DNA from: Selaginella tamariscina
Taxonomy: Eukaryota; Streptophyta; Lycopodiopsida; Selaginellales; Selaginellaceae
NCBI GenBank assembly: GCA_003024785.1
Contig: PUQB01000043.1
Coordinates: 124,001 to 188,000 of the forward strand
Direction: 5' to 3'
DNA: 64,000 nt
Below are positions 10,986-24,524 of the stretch, piece after piece (the first letter of the stretch is position 1; each line of letters opens with the position of its first letter). A program made the translations under genes and the position numbers. The notes beneath the pieces were generated by a model. It made no database searches, had not been told where the DNA came from, and saw nothing but the letters and a program-made list of their open reading frames with translations.

Positions 10986-12575
10986 AAATAGCTAAAATTG
11001 CTAATTATTAAGAAATGGACTTGCATATATGCCTCACATGTCAACAAGTGAAGAGTTGATCGTAAAAACAAGCTGGAAAATTGCAATATATATTGATTTT
11101 GGAGCAGCCATTTCAAAATGTTACTTTGGACTTTGTCATGGAATTGCCAAAATTTTATGGTTTCAATGCCTTCATGATGGTGTTCAATCAGTTTTCAAAG
11201 GTTGCTCATTTCATTCCAATTACAAAACAAGTAGCAAAGTTGTTCTTCCATGAGGTCGTAAGAACATGCTAACTATCGGAAATCATGATTTTAAATCAAG
11301 ATCCTTGGTTTATAAGCAAGTTTTGGAGAATGTTATTTAAACAGTTTAGTATAATGTTAAAGTTTAGTACAGCTTACCATCCGTAATCAGATGGTCAAAC
11401 GGAGAGGGTGAACTGACAAGTCAAGAACTATCTTAGATGCTATGTTTAAGATGGTCAACTTGATTGGGCTAAACACTTGGATATGGTTAAGATATGTTAC
11501 AATAACTTAACACACATTGTAATTGGGTGTAGCTTGATAGAGGTGTTAATTGGAAATAAAGGTGGTATTCCTTAGAGCATAGTGTTGTCGAAAGACAATG
11601 TCAATTGAGTTTACTCTGTAGCAAAGTTCATTGGACAGTTGTATCATACATAGGAAGCTGCTTGTCAAGTAATGATTGTAGCACAAGAAAGGTATCGTTA
11701 GTAGTACGATCAGTATCGACATGATGTAGAGTATCAAGTTAGAAATATGGTATTGTTAAGTACCCAAACCTGAAGGTTCTAACAACTCTTTTGAAGAAGT
11801 TTCTATCACACTACAAAGGTCTATACAAGGTGGTAAAATGAGTAGGAAAGGTGGCTTATGAGTTAGATCTTTCTCTAGAGTTGGGAGCAATACACAATGG
11901 GTTCCATGTCAATTTGCTCGAACCATTTCACAAGGATGAGAAACATCCACAAAGATACAATAACTTGTGTCCGCCCCCTAAACTAGTTGGTGAAGAGAAT
12001 GAGTACGAAGGTGAATGCATATTGAGCAAATTGAAGGTTTATGGGCCGCAAAAACATAAGCTAGAGTATCTCGTCAAGTGAAAGGGTTATTCGGTGTGCG
12101 AATTGACATGGGAATCGTTGAAGAATCTGCAAAATGCAATGGAGTTGGCAAAGGAATTTGAGGTGAGATCTCAAGTTAAAAGTGATATTAAGAAATAAAG
12201 GCAGCTTTATTTCTTATTAACATAGTGGCCGACAAATAATATTAATTAGAAACCTCTTATATAAATTCTAATTAATTTAAAAGAAATTAACTAACTTATT
12301 GTCTGTGTTGGGTGGCAAACTTTGCAGATGTGCAAAAGGTCTCCAAGTTACTTCATGTTGCAGATGGTGCCTCTGACAGTTAAGCTAGCCACTTAGTGAA
12401 CGATAATTTTGAAGTACTTAGCTACACGTAATGCAAGGGGTAATAAAAATTATATGAACTTTTTGCTGACTCCACAGAGTGATTAGCATTAGTTTTTGAT
12501 TAATTTTTTCTAACATAGTCTCATCTTGGAGTTGGATGTCAATGAGGACATTAACATTTTTAAAGGTGGGGAGTG
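10986..12575 (+). pseudogene. 5'-truncated Ty3/gypsy integrase with chromodomain
   Basis: Plus-strand remnant of a chromovirus pol. Integrase core pieces (VTLDFVMELPKFYGFNAFM at about 11124, VAHFIP, a SDGQTERVN stretch at about 11389) are followed by the integrase tail (GAIHNGFHVNLLEPFH, about 11887) and a chromodomain piece (LEYLVK...KGYSVCELTWE, 12061-12115). Many in-frame stops interrupt it. It closely resembles the integrase of element C (19797-20813). The 5' half of the element is missing at about 10986. The last 250 bp before 12576 match the 3' UTR of C and of the LARD. Confidence 0.8.
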
Positions 12576-13484
12576 TGTCATAATTTTTTATTATGGCTCA
12601 ACCCTTTACTTTAAAGTTTGACTGTTGTTACTTACCAAGTTATGTTAATAAATCCTAGGTGTAGAAGAAACATGCATGCATAGTGCATTTGAATATCTAG
12701 TGATAGTCCAATCAGGTATCGTTAAGTATTTACAAGAAACTCTAGGCGAAGTTAGCACTTTCATTTATAAAATTCTCCCTCGGTTTGACGTCCCAGTTAG
12801 GTTTTTTCAAAGAATATAACTTGTAAAAAGGGTTAGGGACACCCTTAGGGTTGCTCTAACCCCACACCCTAATACCCCTCTAGGGCTTAGGTTTAGGGTC
12901 AACCTTTTTTCATTAAGGGTTGGCCAACTCACTTACTCAATTAGGAAAAGAAGAGGAGGGCTCCATCACACAAATAAGGTCGAGTATATATAGTGAGAGT
13001 TCTTGAGTTCAAAAGAGAGCTTGTTATTCTCTTAGCAGTGCAAGTTAAGCTTGTGTCATAAAGGCACAACCCTTTGTTGTGCTGCCCTAACTTCCACACC
13101 ACAAGGGTATGTTCCACCTTTGGGTTAGCCCATCTTTATCATTGGCAAGATTTTGCCCTTGTGACCGGGTACATCATGCCCAAGGAGTTAGCCAATTCTT
13201 TAGTCTGTTTGCCCACCTGAGTTTATGTTCTGTAAGGATAGTGACTAAGGCCTTGCTCCGGCCACCTCACCCATGCTTAATTAGGAACGATACTTGCAAC
13301 TTGGCTAGCCCACACATCTTGACTCACGAGGTGAGCCTTGACCATGGACTTGGCCAACATGGGGTGTGAATTCCTAAGAGCCGGGTTCCTAACACAGGTA
13401 CTTTACCAAATATCATAGGGGTTTGGGATTCCATGGTTGGCATCTAGCAAGCCGCCTTCATGACATGAAGTAAAAACTTTGACG
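12576..13484 (+). repeat. 3' LTR of the truncated gypsy element
   Basis: Starts TGTCATAATTTTTTATTATG right after the purine tract AAAGGTGGGGAGTG and ends near TTTGACG, about 909 bp. Same family as the LTRs at 18486, 26465 and 54531. An open frame at 13109-13369 is LTR sequence. Confidence 0.75.
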
Positions 13485-14121
13485 GTTAATAAAGTGAGTT
13501 AATAAAAGTCAATGATAAACAAAGTCGACATGGCAATAAACTCAACTTTATTGTTCATCACTAACGTATAGGATTCAATTCTAATTTTAATGAATTTATA
13601 ATCAATACAACATAAATTTGCAATTTGACTTTTTGAGCTTGAGATATTCACTTCTAAATAATCTAGTTCATTTACAAATTTTGTTCATTCTCTTTATGAA
13701 GGTTGTTTTTTAATTTAAATTAGTTGATTCAATAGGAACTTGTAATTGTTGTGGAACTCATTTTTTTTGATAATAAAAATGAAACAACAAATAGTAAAGT
13801 AGAATCTGTTTAAATTAAAACTCTCTCTAAATTAAATTGAGATAGTGGCGCCTAAGCCCAATGGCATGCTTATACTCCCTTATCTAATTTAGACAATAAA
13901 ATACCACAAATGTCTTGTCAATTTCCAAGCATTTTATCTTAGGTATGTACTCTTATCCTTGCACAAGATTCCAATGAGGATACTTCTTTATCCTTTTACA
14001 AACTCGCACATGTGTATACAAACCCTATCATGGAGATTGTTTTGCTGGATTTCTCTTGGGAAATAGTCATGATAACTTATCATGATTACAAACTGGAACT
14101 CCTACACTTATATGCTTTAAT
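13485..14121. other. No gene seen
   Basis: AT-rich stretch between two retroelements, with no open frame, motif or clear repeat. Confidence 0.6.
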
Positions 14122-14579
14122 TGTCATGATTTTGTTAGTTAAATAAATTTTTTGCCTTAGGATATTTGAACTAACAACCCAAAACACTTTTCAACTTGTC
14201 ACCATCATTGTCATTATGACTGCTAGTGCCACTACCATTCTCACCATTAATTCCATCATTAGTGCCACTGTCAGTTCCATTGTGTAGTGCCAGTGTCATC
14301 ACCAATGCCACTGCTAGTACCACTACCAATTCCAACTTTCAATTCCAACTAGACCTAGTTCCACTGCAAATGTGCCATTATATAAAGGAAACTTCATACT
14401 TGATTTTTTTTATAACTTTCAACACAAATCACCCATTCTCTTCTAGGTCACTCGAGTTTCCATTCCATTTGGTTTACCTCTCGAGTTTTCTGTCCATCCA
14501 AATTCTTATTTTTTAAAATTCTCTATTAAATATAGTTTTGTTTTTTTCTCTTTTACTTTATTTCTTCTATTTCTAATCA
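14122..14579 (+). repeat. 5' LTR of element D
   Basis: Begins TGTCATGATTTTGTTAGTTA and aligns with 28216-28689. It holds a degenerate repeat of CCACTACCAATTCCA type (14226-14345). The 3' boundary is approximate, and I see no convincing tRNA-Met primer site after it. Confidence 0.65.
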
Positions 14580-17521
14580 CTCTTGACAAGTTGAATATTC
14601 TCAAGAATGTTATCTCCTTTGAAATAATGCTTGAGTCACATGCAATTGACTCTCAAATAGATGTAGGTTATTTTCCAAACATTAGAGGAGGCCAATGATG
14701 CACTGAGGGTGAAGGTTGAATGTCTTTGCAACTCACCATCTTCCTCTATGGCAGTCAAAGATTGACATGCTAACTAAGTTTGACGGGACTCGTTCATAAT
14801 TTCAAGGATTCTTGAACTAAGTAAAGCTGTAGATCCTCATGCAACCATGGTAGTATTCCATTGATGCTGCTAAGGTGGGATTGGTTGGTTCCCTCCTTTC
14901 TAGAATTGCTCGTTCGTATTTGTTGCACTCTTTGAAAACCATGACCCAATCCTTTAGAGTTTTCCAGAGTGTGAGCATCATTTTGTAAACATGTTTCTAA
15001 CCTTGATCTTTGAAGAAGCTGGTTAGAGTTTGTTGATGACAGTGCATTCTCATTTCGTGTCACTAAACGGCATATGTAGCTGAGTTCTAGATGATTGCTG
15101 TTAGTGGCCTTGCAGAAACATTTTTGTATTGGTTTGTAAAATGACATCAAAAATTTGTTTCTCCCAACTAGATCCCACCCCTCTCACATCGGCCATCTGT
15201 CTGGCTATTCTTTGTGATAATCATCTCTAGGAGTGAGAATCGGAGTGTAGGCATATGGAGTTTCCTCACAATATTGTTCTTGCCATTGGTCACAAAAGAG
15301 GAGAGCCAATGGAGTTGGACAATTGTCACCATCAACGACTTTCAACTACTAAACGAGAACATCGAATCAACCAAATCAACAACAATCTATGCTGATATTG
15401 TGGAGATCCGAACCACATCCCTAGTTTTCAAGCCCACGTTGTGAATCAAGTTGTAGAGCTAAGAAACAATGAGGGTCAGCCAAAGCAGAAACCGTCCAAC
15501 TGGTAAATAAGGGTGTTCAACTCTTAAATGCTTAGGTTCCATTCCATCATTTAGGACTGTTAAAGCATTTTACATAAATATTCAAGTCATGTCTTCACGA
15601 TTTACCATCTCATACAAGGGACTCATGAATAGTGGAGCAAATGCAAATTTTATCGATTGAGAGTTTGTTGTTTCCCACGGCATCTTCTTAAAGCCAACTT
15701 GTAAACTTGCTCGAATTGAGATTGTAGATGAATGGTTAATCAAATCTGGTCATGTTATGATGGAGTTTAAACCATTGGAGATTGAGGCACTTCTAGTTCA
15801 TGATTTAGTGATCAACATTTTGCACATAACATTGAAGTAGCTCCATGACGTTGGTCAACAGGATCTCACTTTTGTTTTTATTATTGCCCTTCATCCATTT
15901 AATACATTTATGGAGAAGGTTCCAACAGTGCTTCCCAGCAAGTACCAAAATTTTGCAGATATGTTTGACAAGATAAAAGTAACTAAGCTTCCACCTCACC
16001 ACCCATACGATTGCTCCATTGATTTCATGGATGGGAAACAACTTCCATACGGACGAATCTATGACCTTTTGCTTGCAGAATTGGAGATGTTGCAAGCATA
16101 TGTTAGAAAGATGGAAGTCTTCACATGGTCGTCAATTATTGTGGATTGAACAAGGTTACTATGCAAAATCAACACTCTTTGTTGTTGATTCTAGAGCACT
16201 GCAGCAACCTTCTAGAACATGCTTCTTCACCAAAATCGATAAATGTGGAACATGCAACCTTGTCATGATCCATAAAGGAGATGAATGGAAGATCACTTTT
16301 CGTACTTACTAACATTTTAAAGTACATCGTCATGCCATTTGGTCTCACAAATGCTCCAGTTGTCTTTTAATATATAACAAATGACATCTTCCATGACTTC
16401 CTAGATTTATTTATTAACATTTATTTTGATGACATACTGATATATCGAAAATGAAGAGCATGTACAATAAGTGTTACAAAGACTCCGAGAGCATGGTTTA
16501 TTTACAAAGTTGGAGAAGTGCTCCTTTGACCAATCAAAGGTAGATGTGTACGTGACATGTAGTGTTTCTTGGGATTTATGAACTTCTATTGATGCTTCAT
16601 TAAGAATTTTGCAAAGATTGCACTACCACTTACCAAGTTAATTGTCAAGAATATACCATTCTAGAAGCTATTAACGCATTTTAATTCATGAAATCTACAT
16701 TCATCTATGCCCCAATCTTGGTTCATTCAGATCCTACATTACCATATTTCATAGAAATTAAACCTCAGATTATGCAATTGGTATTGTTCTTCACAGGAGG
16801 GCTATAACAACATGTTACATTTGGTCGCGTTCCACTCATGGAAATTCACACCAATAGAGATTAATTATGACATCTTCAACAAAGAGTTGTTATCAATCAT
16901 GGATTCATTTAAGGAATGGCATCGTTATTTGGAGGGTTCCCCACATGTCATGACCATGTACAATGACCACAAGAATTTGCAATACTAGCAAATATCGCAA
17001 GTTTTGAATCGAAGCCAAACACGGTGGCGGGCCTTATCATTTTCAAGTTTCAATTTCATAATCATGCATTGGTCGAGTCCTCTCCATGGTAAGGCAAATG
17101 CACTTTCTTGGTGTAGTTATCTTGCACTTATTCCTGGTGACCTGGTCCTCGATAATCAAAAGCAAGTCCTTCTTGACTCCAACATTATTGTAATTTTTGA
17201 CTCCACTCGATGACAACTTGACTAGTCAAATCAAGGTGGCCCGGTCACATGACAACTTTGCACATGACGTGGTCAACCACCTTGAGACAAATGCACACAC
17301 AGGCTATGAGGAGTACCACTTATGTGATGACTTGTTGTATCATCACTCTCAACTTTATGGACCAAAAGGAGAACCTTGCCTTTGAGTTGTTTAGGTTTGT
17401 TAAGACTCTCATACTATTGAACACTATGCAATTTGGAAGACGATGGAGCTAGTACAACAACTTTCCTAATGGTCACATATGTGAAGGTACATTGAGTAAT
17501 TTGTACAATCATGTCACATGT

Positions 17522-18174
17522 TGTCACAACCCTTATGCCAACTAGGCAAAGGGCTAATTGGTATTTATGAGAGGGCCCCTAGTCATGATGACCCATATAT
17601 CTCACATATCCCATAATCTTTATCTAGGTAGTCAACCCACTAGGTTAGAACTTTGACACTCTCCACCCATTTAAGGGTTGCTACTATGCCTTCCTCCATA
17701 AGGTGCAGTCAGAGGCGTTTCTACTCACGCTTGACTTACACTCATCTCAGAGGCAATCCCCACATTGTGTGATCACTTGGTTGTACTCGCATCACATATC
17801 AATCGGGCCATCCCTACATTGTGTGACCACTTGGCTATACTCGCATCACATGTCAATCAGGCCAGAGGCAATCCTAGAACCACTTGGTTGTAAACATGTG
17901 ATCGAGGGGTTTAGTTAGGTAAGGACAAATGCACCAACCTTAGTGGCATGAGGTTTACTCAAAGTTATGAGAATCAAACCCGAGATGGCTCTGATATCAA
18001 ATGTCAGAACCTTTCTCTCTCCCCTAGTGCCAACTAGATAAAGGGCCAATTGGTGTTTATGAGAGGGCCCCTGGTCATAATGACCCAGTTACACTTGAGT
18101 CTTTTTGCCCACATATCTCACATATCCTACAATCTTTACCCATGTAGTCAACCCACCAGGTTAGAATTATGACA
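17522..18174 (-). mobile_element. TRIM (miniature LTR retrotransposon), 653 bp
   Basis: Terminal direct repeats 17522-17658 (137 bp) and 18002-18174 (173 bp) begin TGTCA and end TGACA. The element is flanked by a perfect 5-bp target duplication CATGT (17517-17521 and 18175-18179). On the minus strand the right repeat is followed by TTTGATATCAGAGCC (PBS, one mismatch to TGGTATCAGAGCC) and the left repeat is preceded by the purine tract GGGTGGAGAG. The 343-bp interior has no coding capacity; the 71-codon frame at 17703-17918 is not convincing. Every hallmark of a TRIM is present. Confidence 0.9.
17987..17999 (-). other. Primer-binding site of the TRIM
   Basis: Reverse complement TGATATCAGAGCC, complementary to initiator tRNA-Met except for one base, three bases inside the right LTR. 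Confidence 0.8.
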
Positions 18175-18485
18175 CATGTTAACGAATGAAGCTACCTCAA
18201 CATCATTCAACCAGTCTTCTCCAACCTTTTTTGATTGTCGAGCAACCATGGAAATCCATCTCCATGGATTTTGTCACAAATCTCCATGTTTTCACAAATT
18301 TGATGTAGTTCTTGTCATTGTGAACCGATTCTTAAAGATAACACAGTTTTTACCATGTTGTAAGACCTTCACAAGTGCAAATGTAATATATCTGGTTTAC
18401 AAGAAGATTTTTGTTTCTATGGGTTATTAGATGATGTCATTAGTGATCGAGGTCTACAGTTTGTGTCCTAGTTTTGGCGTGCTTT

Positions 18486-19420
18486 TGTCAGAGTTTTTAC
18501 CTGGTGCCACAAAGGCGGCTTGCCAGATGCCAACCTTGGAATCCCCTCTTTGGAAACCCCACAAAATCTGGTAAAGTAACCCGTATTAGAAACCCAATCC
18601 TTAGGAGCTTAAACCTTAGCTGATCAAATGAGGCTCACCTTGTGAATCAGGATACGCATACTAGCCGAGCTATAGGTGTCGTTCCTAGCTTGGAGTGATT
18701 GAGGTGGCCGGAGCAAGGCCTCAACCACTAGTTCTGTGGAATGTGAACTCGAGCAATGCCTTTGAGCTTGCAAACAGATTTTTGGACCAAGAAATTTGAT
18801 TAACTGCTTGGAAGTGACGTACTTGGTCACAAAGGCAAGATCCTGCCAACAATAAGGATAGTCTAACCTAAAGGTGGGATGTACCCCTATCGTGTGGAAG
18901 TTAGGGCAGCACAATAGAGGGTTGCACCTTAACGACACAAGCTTAGCTTGCACCGGTAGGAGGTTAACAAGCTCTCTTTTGAACCCAGGAAGCCTCACTA
19001 CATATACTTTATCTTAATTATGTGATGGACCCCCCCCCCCCCACTCTTTTCCTAAATGAGTAAGTGGGTTGGCACGGAAATGCCAACCCTTAATGAAATT
19101 GAGATATCCTAACCTAACTCTAACCCCTAGGGGGCGTTAGGGAAACCCTAGGGGTGTCCCTAACCCTTTTTTGACAAGCTATATTTAACAAAAAACTTAT
19201 CTTGTAACGTAAAACCGGGGGAGAGTTTTCTAGAAGGTAAGTACTACTTTCGCCTAGAGTTTCTTGAGGTACCTAGTGATAGCTGGCTGGACTACCCCTA
19301 AACACTTAAGTGCACTAAGCGAGGCTGTTTTTCACTATAACTAGGGTTCATCACACATCTCGGTAGGTAACAATAATCAAACCCTAAAGTAAAGAGTCGA
19401 GTCATAGTAAAATTATGACA
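18486..19420 (-). repeat. 3' LTR of element C
   Basis: 935 bp, TG...CA, followed inward by the purine tract CACTCCCCGCC (complement). Matches 26465-27408. 18624-18998 is an open frame without coding signature. Confidence 0.85.
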
Positions 19421-19796
19421 CACTCCCCGCCTTTGAAAATGTCAACGTCCTCATTGACGTTTAATTCCAAGACTAGACTAGGTTAAGAAAAATTAACTGA
19501 AAACTAACACTAATCACTCTATGTAGAGTCAGCAAAATTTTTCACAAGTTTTATTACCCCCCTTGCATTATGCAAAAACAAGTACTTCAGAACCGTGGTT
19601 CACTGAGCAATTACCCAGCTACCGGAGGCACCACCTGCGATAAAAAGTCACTTGGAGACCTTTTGCACGTCTACAAAGTTTATCATCCGACACAAACAAC
19701 AAGTTAGCTAATTTCTTTAAGTTAATTAGAATTTATATTGGAGGCCTCTAGTTAAGGTTGTTTGTCAGCCCCTAGGTTAATAAAAAATAATTTAAT
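19421..19796 (-). other. 3' untranslated region of element C
   Basis: Non-coding block between the integrase end and the LTR. It matches 1181-1560 of the LARD and, inverted, 12180-12575, which links the three elements. Confidence 0.7.
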
Positions 19797-22700
19797 TTAT
19801 TTCTCATCATCATTACCAATAATTTGAGACCTTGCCTCAAACTCATTCACTACCTCCATTGCATTATTTTGAAGACCCTCGGCATTTAATATCCTTTGCC
19901 TCCAAAATTGACTCAACTTCAAACTCCTTCGCATTGCCGACCAACTCAGGAAGTGGACGTAAGTTTTCATATCTCTGCGGATGTTTCTCTTGTGGAATGG
20001 TTCAAGTAAATTGACATGAAACACATTGTGTATCACTCCCAACTTTGGCGGAAGATCTAACCCATAAGCCACTTTCCCTACTTGCTTCACCACCTTGTAT
20101 GGACCTATGTAGTGTGATAGAAACTTCTTCAAAAGAGTTGTTAAAACCTTCAGGTTTTTGGTACTTAACAATACCATATCCCCAACCTGATACTCTATAT
20201 CCCATTAATGCTTATCATAATGCTGACGATGCCTTTCTTGTGTTGCAGTCATTGCTTGACGAGCAGCTTCCCATGTTCAATACAATTGTCAAGTAAACTC
20301 TGCTACAGAGGGAACTCGATTAACATCGTCTTTTGGTAACACCATATCATGAGAAATACCACCCTTATTCCCAGTTAACGCCTCCATTGGGCTACACTTG
20401 ATCGCAGTGTGTGTCAAGTTATTGTAACATATCTCAACCATATCCAAGTGTTTAGCCCAATTAAGTTGATCACCTTGAACATAGCATCTAAGATAGTCCT
20501 CAACTTGTCGGTTCACCCTCTCTGCTTGACCATCTGTTTGCGGATGGTAAACCATACTGAACTTCAGTATCGTACCAAATTGCTTAAACAATATTCCCTA
20601 AAACTTGCCCGTAAATTGAGGATCCCGATCTGAGATCATCGTTTTCGGTAGCCTGCATACTCTTACGACTTCGTGAAAGAACAACTTTGCTGCTTGAATT
20701 GTATTCATTATCTTTACAGTTGGAATGAAATGAGCAACCTTTAAAAACCGATCAACTACCATCATGAGCTCGTTAAAACCATAAGATTTTGACAATCTCA
20801 TGATAAAGTTCAAAGTAACACTTTAAAGTGGCAGCTCTAGAATCGGTAGACACTGCAACTTCTTAGCTCGTTTTTGCGATCAATTCTTCCACTTGTTGAT
20901 ATGTAGGGCATATCTTAACATATTTGGCAACATTGTTTATCATACCTAGTCAATAGAATCCTTGTTTTAACAAAGCCAACGTTTTATGCCTTCCACCATG
21001 TCCTGCCAAAGGAACGTCGTGATGCTCTCTTAACAGCCTCTTCCTCCATGTCCCCTCTAGAACATAGAGTCTCCTTTCATTATAATGAAGAACTCCATCT
21101 CATATTGTAAAATGCGTCCGTTTGAGTGCATCCATTTGACTTTCTATTCTTACTGGAATATTACCATCTTTTCGTAATTGATGAACCTGTTTCCTCTTTA
21201 CTATTAGGTTCAGAGCCTCCTTAGCAAATTTATCTTGAGGATACGCTGTCACAAATTTATCCATCAAAGTTGACACTAGTGCTAACATAATATGAAGTTG
21301 ACCCTTCCTACTGAGTGCATTTGCTACCACATTGTTTTTTCCAGCTTTTATCTAATTTCAAGCTAAAATCAAGCTAACTTCTGCTGCCATCTGGCATACT
21401 TTGGTGATAGCTTTGACTGCGTTTTAAAGTACTTTAGAGTTACACTATATGTTCAAACCACAGTGCCATGAGTTGGAAGATAATGACGCCAATACTCTAA
21501 GGAAGCAACAATAGCATACGTCTCCTTTTCGTGAGTAGGCCATCGAATTTGTGCGGCATCCAACTTTTTCAAGAAAAAGAACACTAGATGTCCTTTTTGT
21601 TACAACACACCACCAATTACAAAGTCGGAAGCATCACATTCTACTTAAAAGGGATCTTAAAAGATGGGCAACTGCAAAACTGGCTCAAAAGAGATAGCTT
21701 CTTTGAGTTTAACGAATGCATATTGGCACTCTGAAGTCCAATGCCATGGAATGTTCTTCATGAGATCTGTCAATGGGGCCGCTATCTCCGAGTAACCCTT
21801 TATGAATCTTTGGTAATACCTTGTCTAATCAAGAAATGATTTAACTTCATGCACGTCTTTCAAAGTCATCCACTCGATAATAGCTTGAATTTTCTTTGGA
21901 TCCATGGCAACCTCCCCACCTGAGTTCATGTCCCAAGAAATCTATCTTGGTTTGACCAATGTGCACTTGTTTTCTTTAGTATACAAATGGTTCTCTCTCA
22001 ACCTTTGAAACACTCTTTCTAAGTATTCCACATGTTCCTCAATTGTCGAATTGAAAACCAAAATGTCATCAATATACACCACCACGAACTCGTCTAGATA
22101 GTCTCTAAACACATCATCCATCATTGTGCAAAAAGTTGCTGGAGCATTGCACAACATGAATGGTAAGACTAAAAATTCAAATGATCCATAACGCATTCGA
22201 AAAGAGGTCTTCTCAATGTCATTCTCTGCTACCTGAATCTGATGGTACCCAAATCTCAAGTCTATTCTTGAAAAATACTTTGCTTTCGATAACTTATCAA
22301 ATAAGTCATTTACTCATGGAAAAGAATACTTATTTTTAATAGTTATCGCATTCAACGCTCGATAGTCCACACACATTTGCATCGTACCATCCTTTTTCAT
22401 TACAAACAAGATCAATGCACCATACGATGATTGACTATGTTGAATATGTCCTCAACCTACCAGTTCTGTCAGTTGTCTCTTTAATTTTATTAACTCTTGA
22501 GGATTCAACCGATATGGGACTCTTGCCGGTAGAGATGAACTTGGCAAAATCTCTATTCTATGGTCCACACTTCGATGTAGGTAACTCGAACGGCAAGTCT
22601 TCTGGCAACATGTCCTTAAATATATTCAAGACTTCCAAAATAGGTTCAGGAACAGATTCTTGACTATCTTCTATCTTAACTTCACTAGTATCCAAAACCA

Positions 22701-24437
22701 TTGCAAGAAATACACATTCCCGATGTTTAACTGCCTTACACAACTAAGTTAAGGTAAGGAACATAGGATTTCAATCCTTATCAGTTAGCGTCTCCATCTT
22801 GAGCATTGTTTTTTTAGTGTCCTCTTTGTTTATTGCAAGCATGACTCGATTATCTCCAGAACCCCTTATTTTGATCACATGTTTATGAAACCATTCCATA
22901 CCCAAAACAAAGTCAAACCCCGTCATATTCAAGACAATTAAGTCTAGCTTAGCATTCCAACATTTGATTTGGACAAGAACTGCCCTTGCTATATTATTAG
23001 TAGTTTGAGAACCTTTACCAAAGTTGATCTTTATTTCACACGTCTTTTATTACATCCAAATTCAATTGACGAGCTAGACTAGTTGATATGAAGTTGTATG
23101 CTACTTTAGTATCAATCATCATTCATATTCGGTCCCCTCGTATCCTTCCTATTAAATATAGCAAAGGGTCAGTTTTGTCTTGAATAATGAATAAGGCGGT
23201 TATGTCTGGCACAACATTACTTCCTCTGACTCATCTTCTGGATCTTCAAGCAGTTCTGGTTCAGCAACTTCTTCTACCATCGCCTTAAAATGACCCGATT
23301 GTTGTGAGGGTGCCCGACATTGTTTAGCGAAATGACTAGGCTTGTTACAATTATAACATGTCAGAACCCCATCTATAGATTGCGAGGGAGCAGACTTTGG
23401 AACCAAGCCCTTGGCCTGCTGAGGTGGTGGTAACACTAATGATTTTCGAGATCCGATGGGTCTTGATGTATCCAAAAACTTGGAACTGCTGATAAAGGGA
23501 CTTGCACTTCAAATTGATAGTGATTGATTTGGTCGCCTATCAAACCTTCTAAACCCAGACTTTGGAGGAAAACTTCTCGGTTTAGGTTTTGCTTCCTCTC
23601 CCTTATTGTACAAATCTGTTAATGACATGCCATAAGCAACCTTTTGAGCTGCCTCCTGACATTCCCGATAGCTTGTTGGCTTGTACCTTAGGATCTCCTT
23701 TCATGTTTTCTCATTCAAGCTAGCCATGAAGCAACTTTGAGCTTCATCAACACTCATGTTCGGGACCAAATGTTGTACACTTTCAAATCGATAGACATTT
23801 CCCCGAACTCCTTATTTACAAACTGTCAAATCAGCACGCAATTGCAACCCAAGGTGATTTGGCATATATTGTTTTTTGATCTCCCTTTTCATGTGTTTCC
23901 AACTGTTTCGATATTCATGTTCACCTTCAACTATTCGCCATCAAGTCTTAGTTTTCCTGTGAGAAATTGCTTGGCACACGCAACTCTTTTCGTCTTTCTC
24001 ACAAAAGCAACCTTAAAATAATTTTTCATATCATATAACCAGTCGTCCAAAATTTTATAGTCCTTTGAACCTAAAAATTCCAAAGGCTTGACTAGCTTGA
24101 ATTTACTAGGACCGTTACCACCTTCATATGCCGAAGAATTCGATTTAGAGGAACCTAGTTCTAGATCATGCTTTTTCTTCTTTCTTCGTGTGTCTAGCTG
24201 TGGAACATTTGGTAATGTGATAATCACTAGAATTCGATCAGCAACATTACTAATTCAATCATTCAACCCTAAAATATCCCCTCGAAGTTCATTTAGGGCA
24301 TCCATCATTATTTTCGGCCAACCAAGCCACCACCTAACTCTAAGGGGTCGACCTGGATTAGCTTCATCCATCTCCTCATTTTGAGCCTCTACGGCAGCCC
24401 TCTCTACCTCAAGCTTTGGTTGCTTTCTTTTGTTCAT
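19797..24437 (-). pseudogene. Element C gag-pol (decayed)
   Basis: Reading right to left: gag starts at the ATG at 24437 (MNKRKQPKLEVERAAVE) and continues through 23931-24227; a CCHC zinc knuckle CYNCNKPSHFAKQC lies near 23320-23365. RT at 21942-22259 contains RFGYHQIQV and the catalytic VYIDDIL. RNase H remnants lie at about 21330-21700. Integrase has VAHFIPT and SDRDPQFTGKF at 20598-20813 and YHPQTDGQAERVN at 20500-20550, then the tail GVIHNVFHVNLLEPFHK at about 20020. A full chromodomain is not legible here, but the sister copy at 12061-12115 has one. At least eight breaks separate these frames. Confidence 0.8.
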
Positions 24438-24524
24438 TGTATTGAACACTAGTTTCAACACTCGGAGAATATGCTTGGAATATTCCCAATATGAAGTTGG
24501 AAACACCCTGCACAGGTTGTACAC

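Larger units (their letters stand above)
14580..18485 (+). pseudogene. Element D gag-pol remnant, 5' part
   Basis: Region 14580-15590 should hold gag but shows only short frames. A protease-like DSG/DTG context lies near 15630 (LMNSGANANFID, with the catalytic Asp apparently lost). RT begins at 15910; an RT palm piece follows at 16240-16440 with YFDDILI-like sequence. RNase H runs about 16700-17150 and integrase from 17200. The TRIM at 17522-18174 interrupts the integrase and its removal restores continuity. The remnant stops at 18485 where element C is inserted. Confidence 0.65.

Noticed and set aside
14226-14516. 96-codon secreted Ser/Pro/Thr-rich protein
   Set aside because: Falls inside the element D LTR and its repeat; the other LTR copy does not keep the frame.
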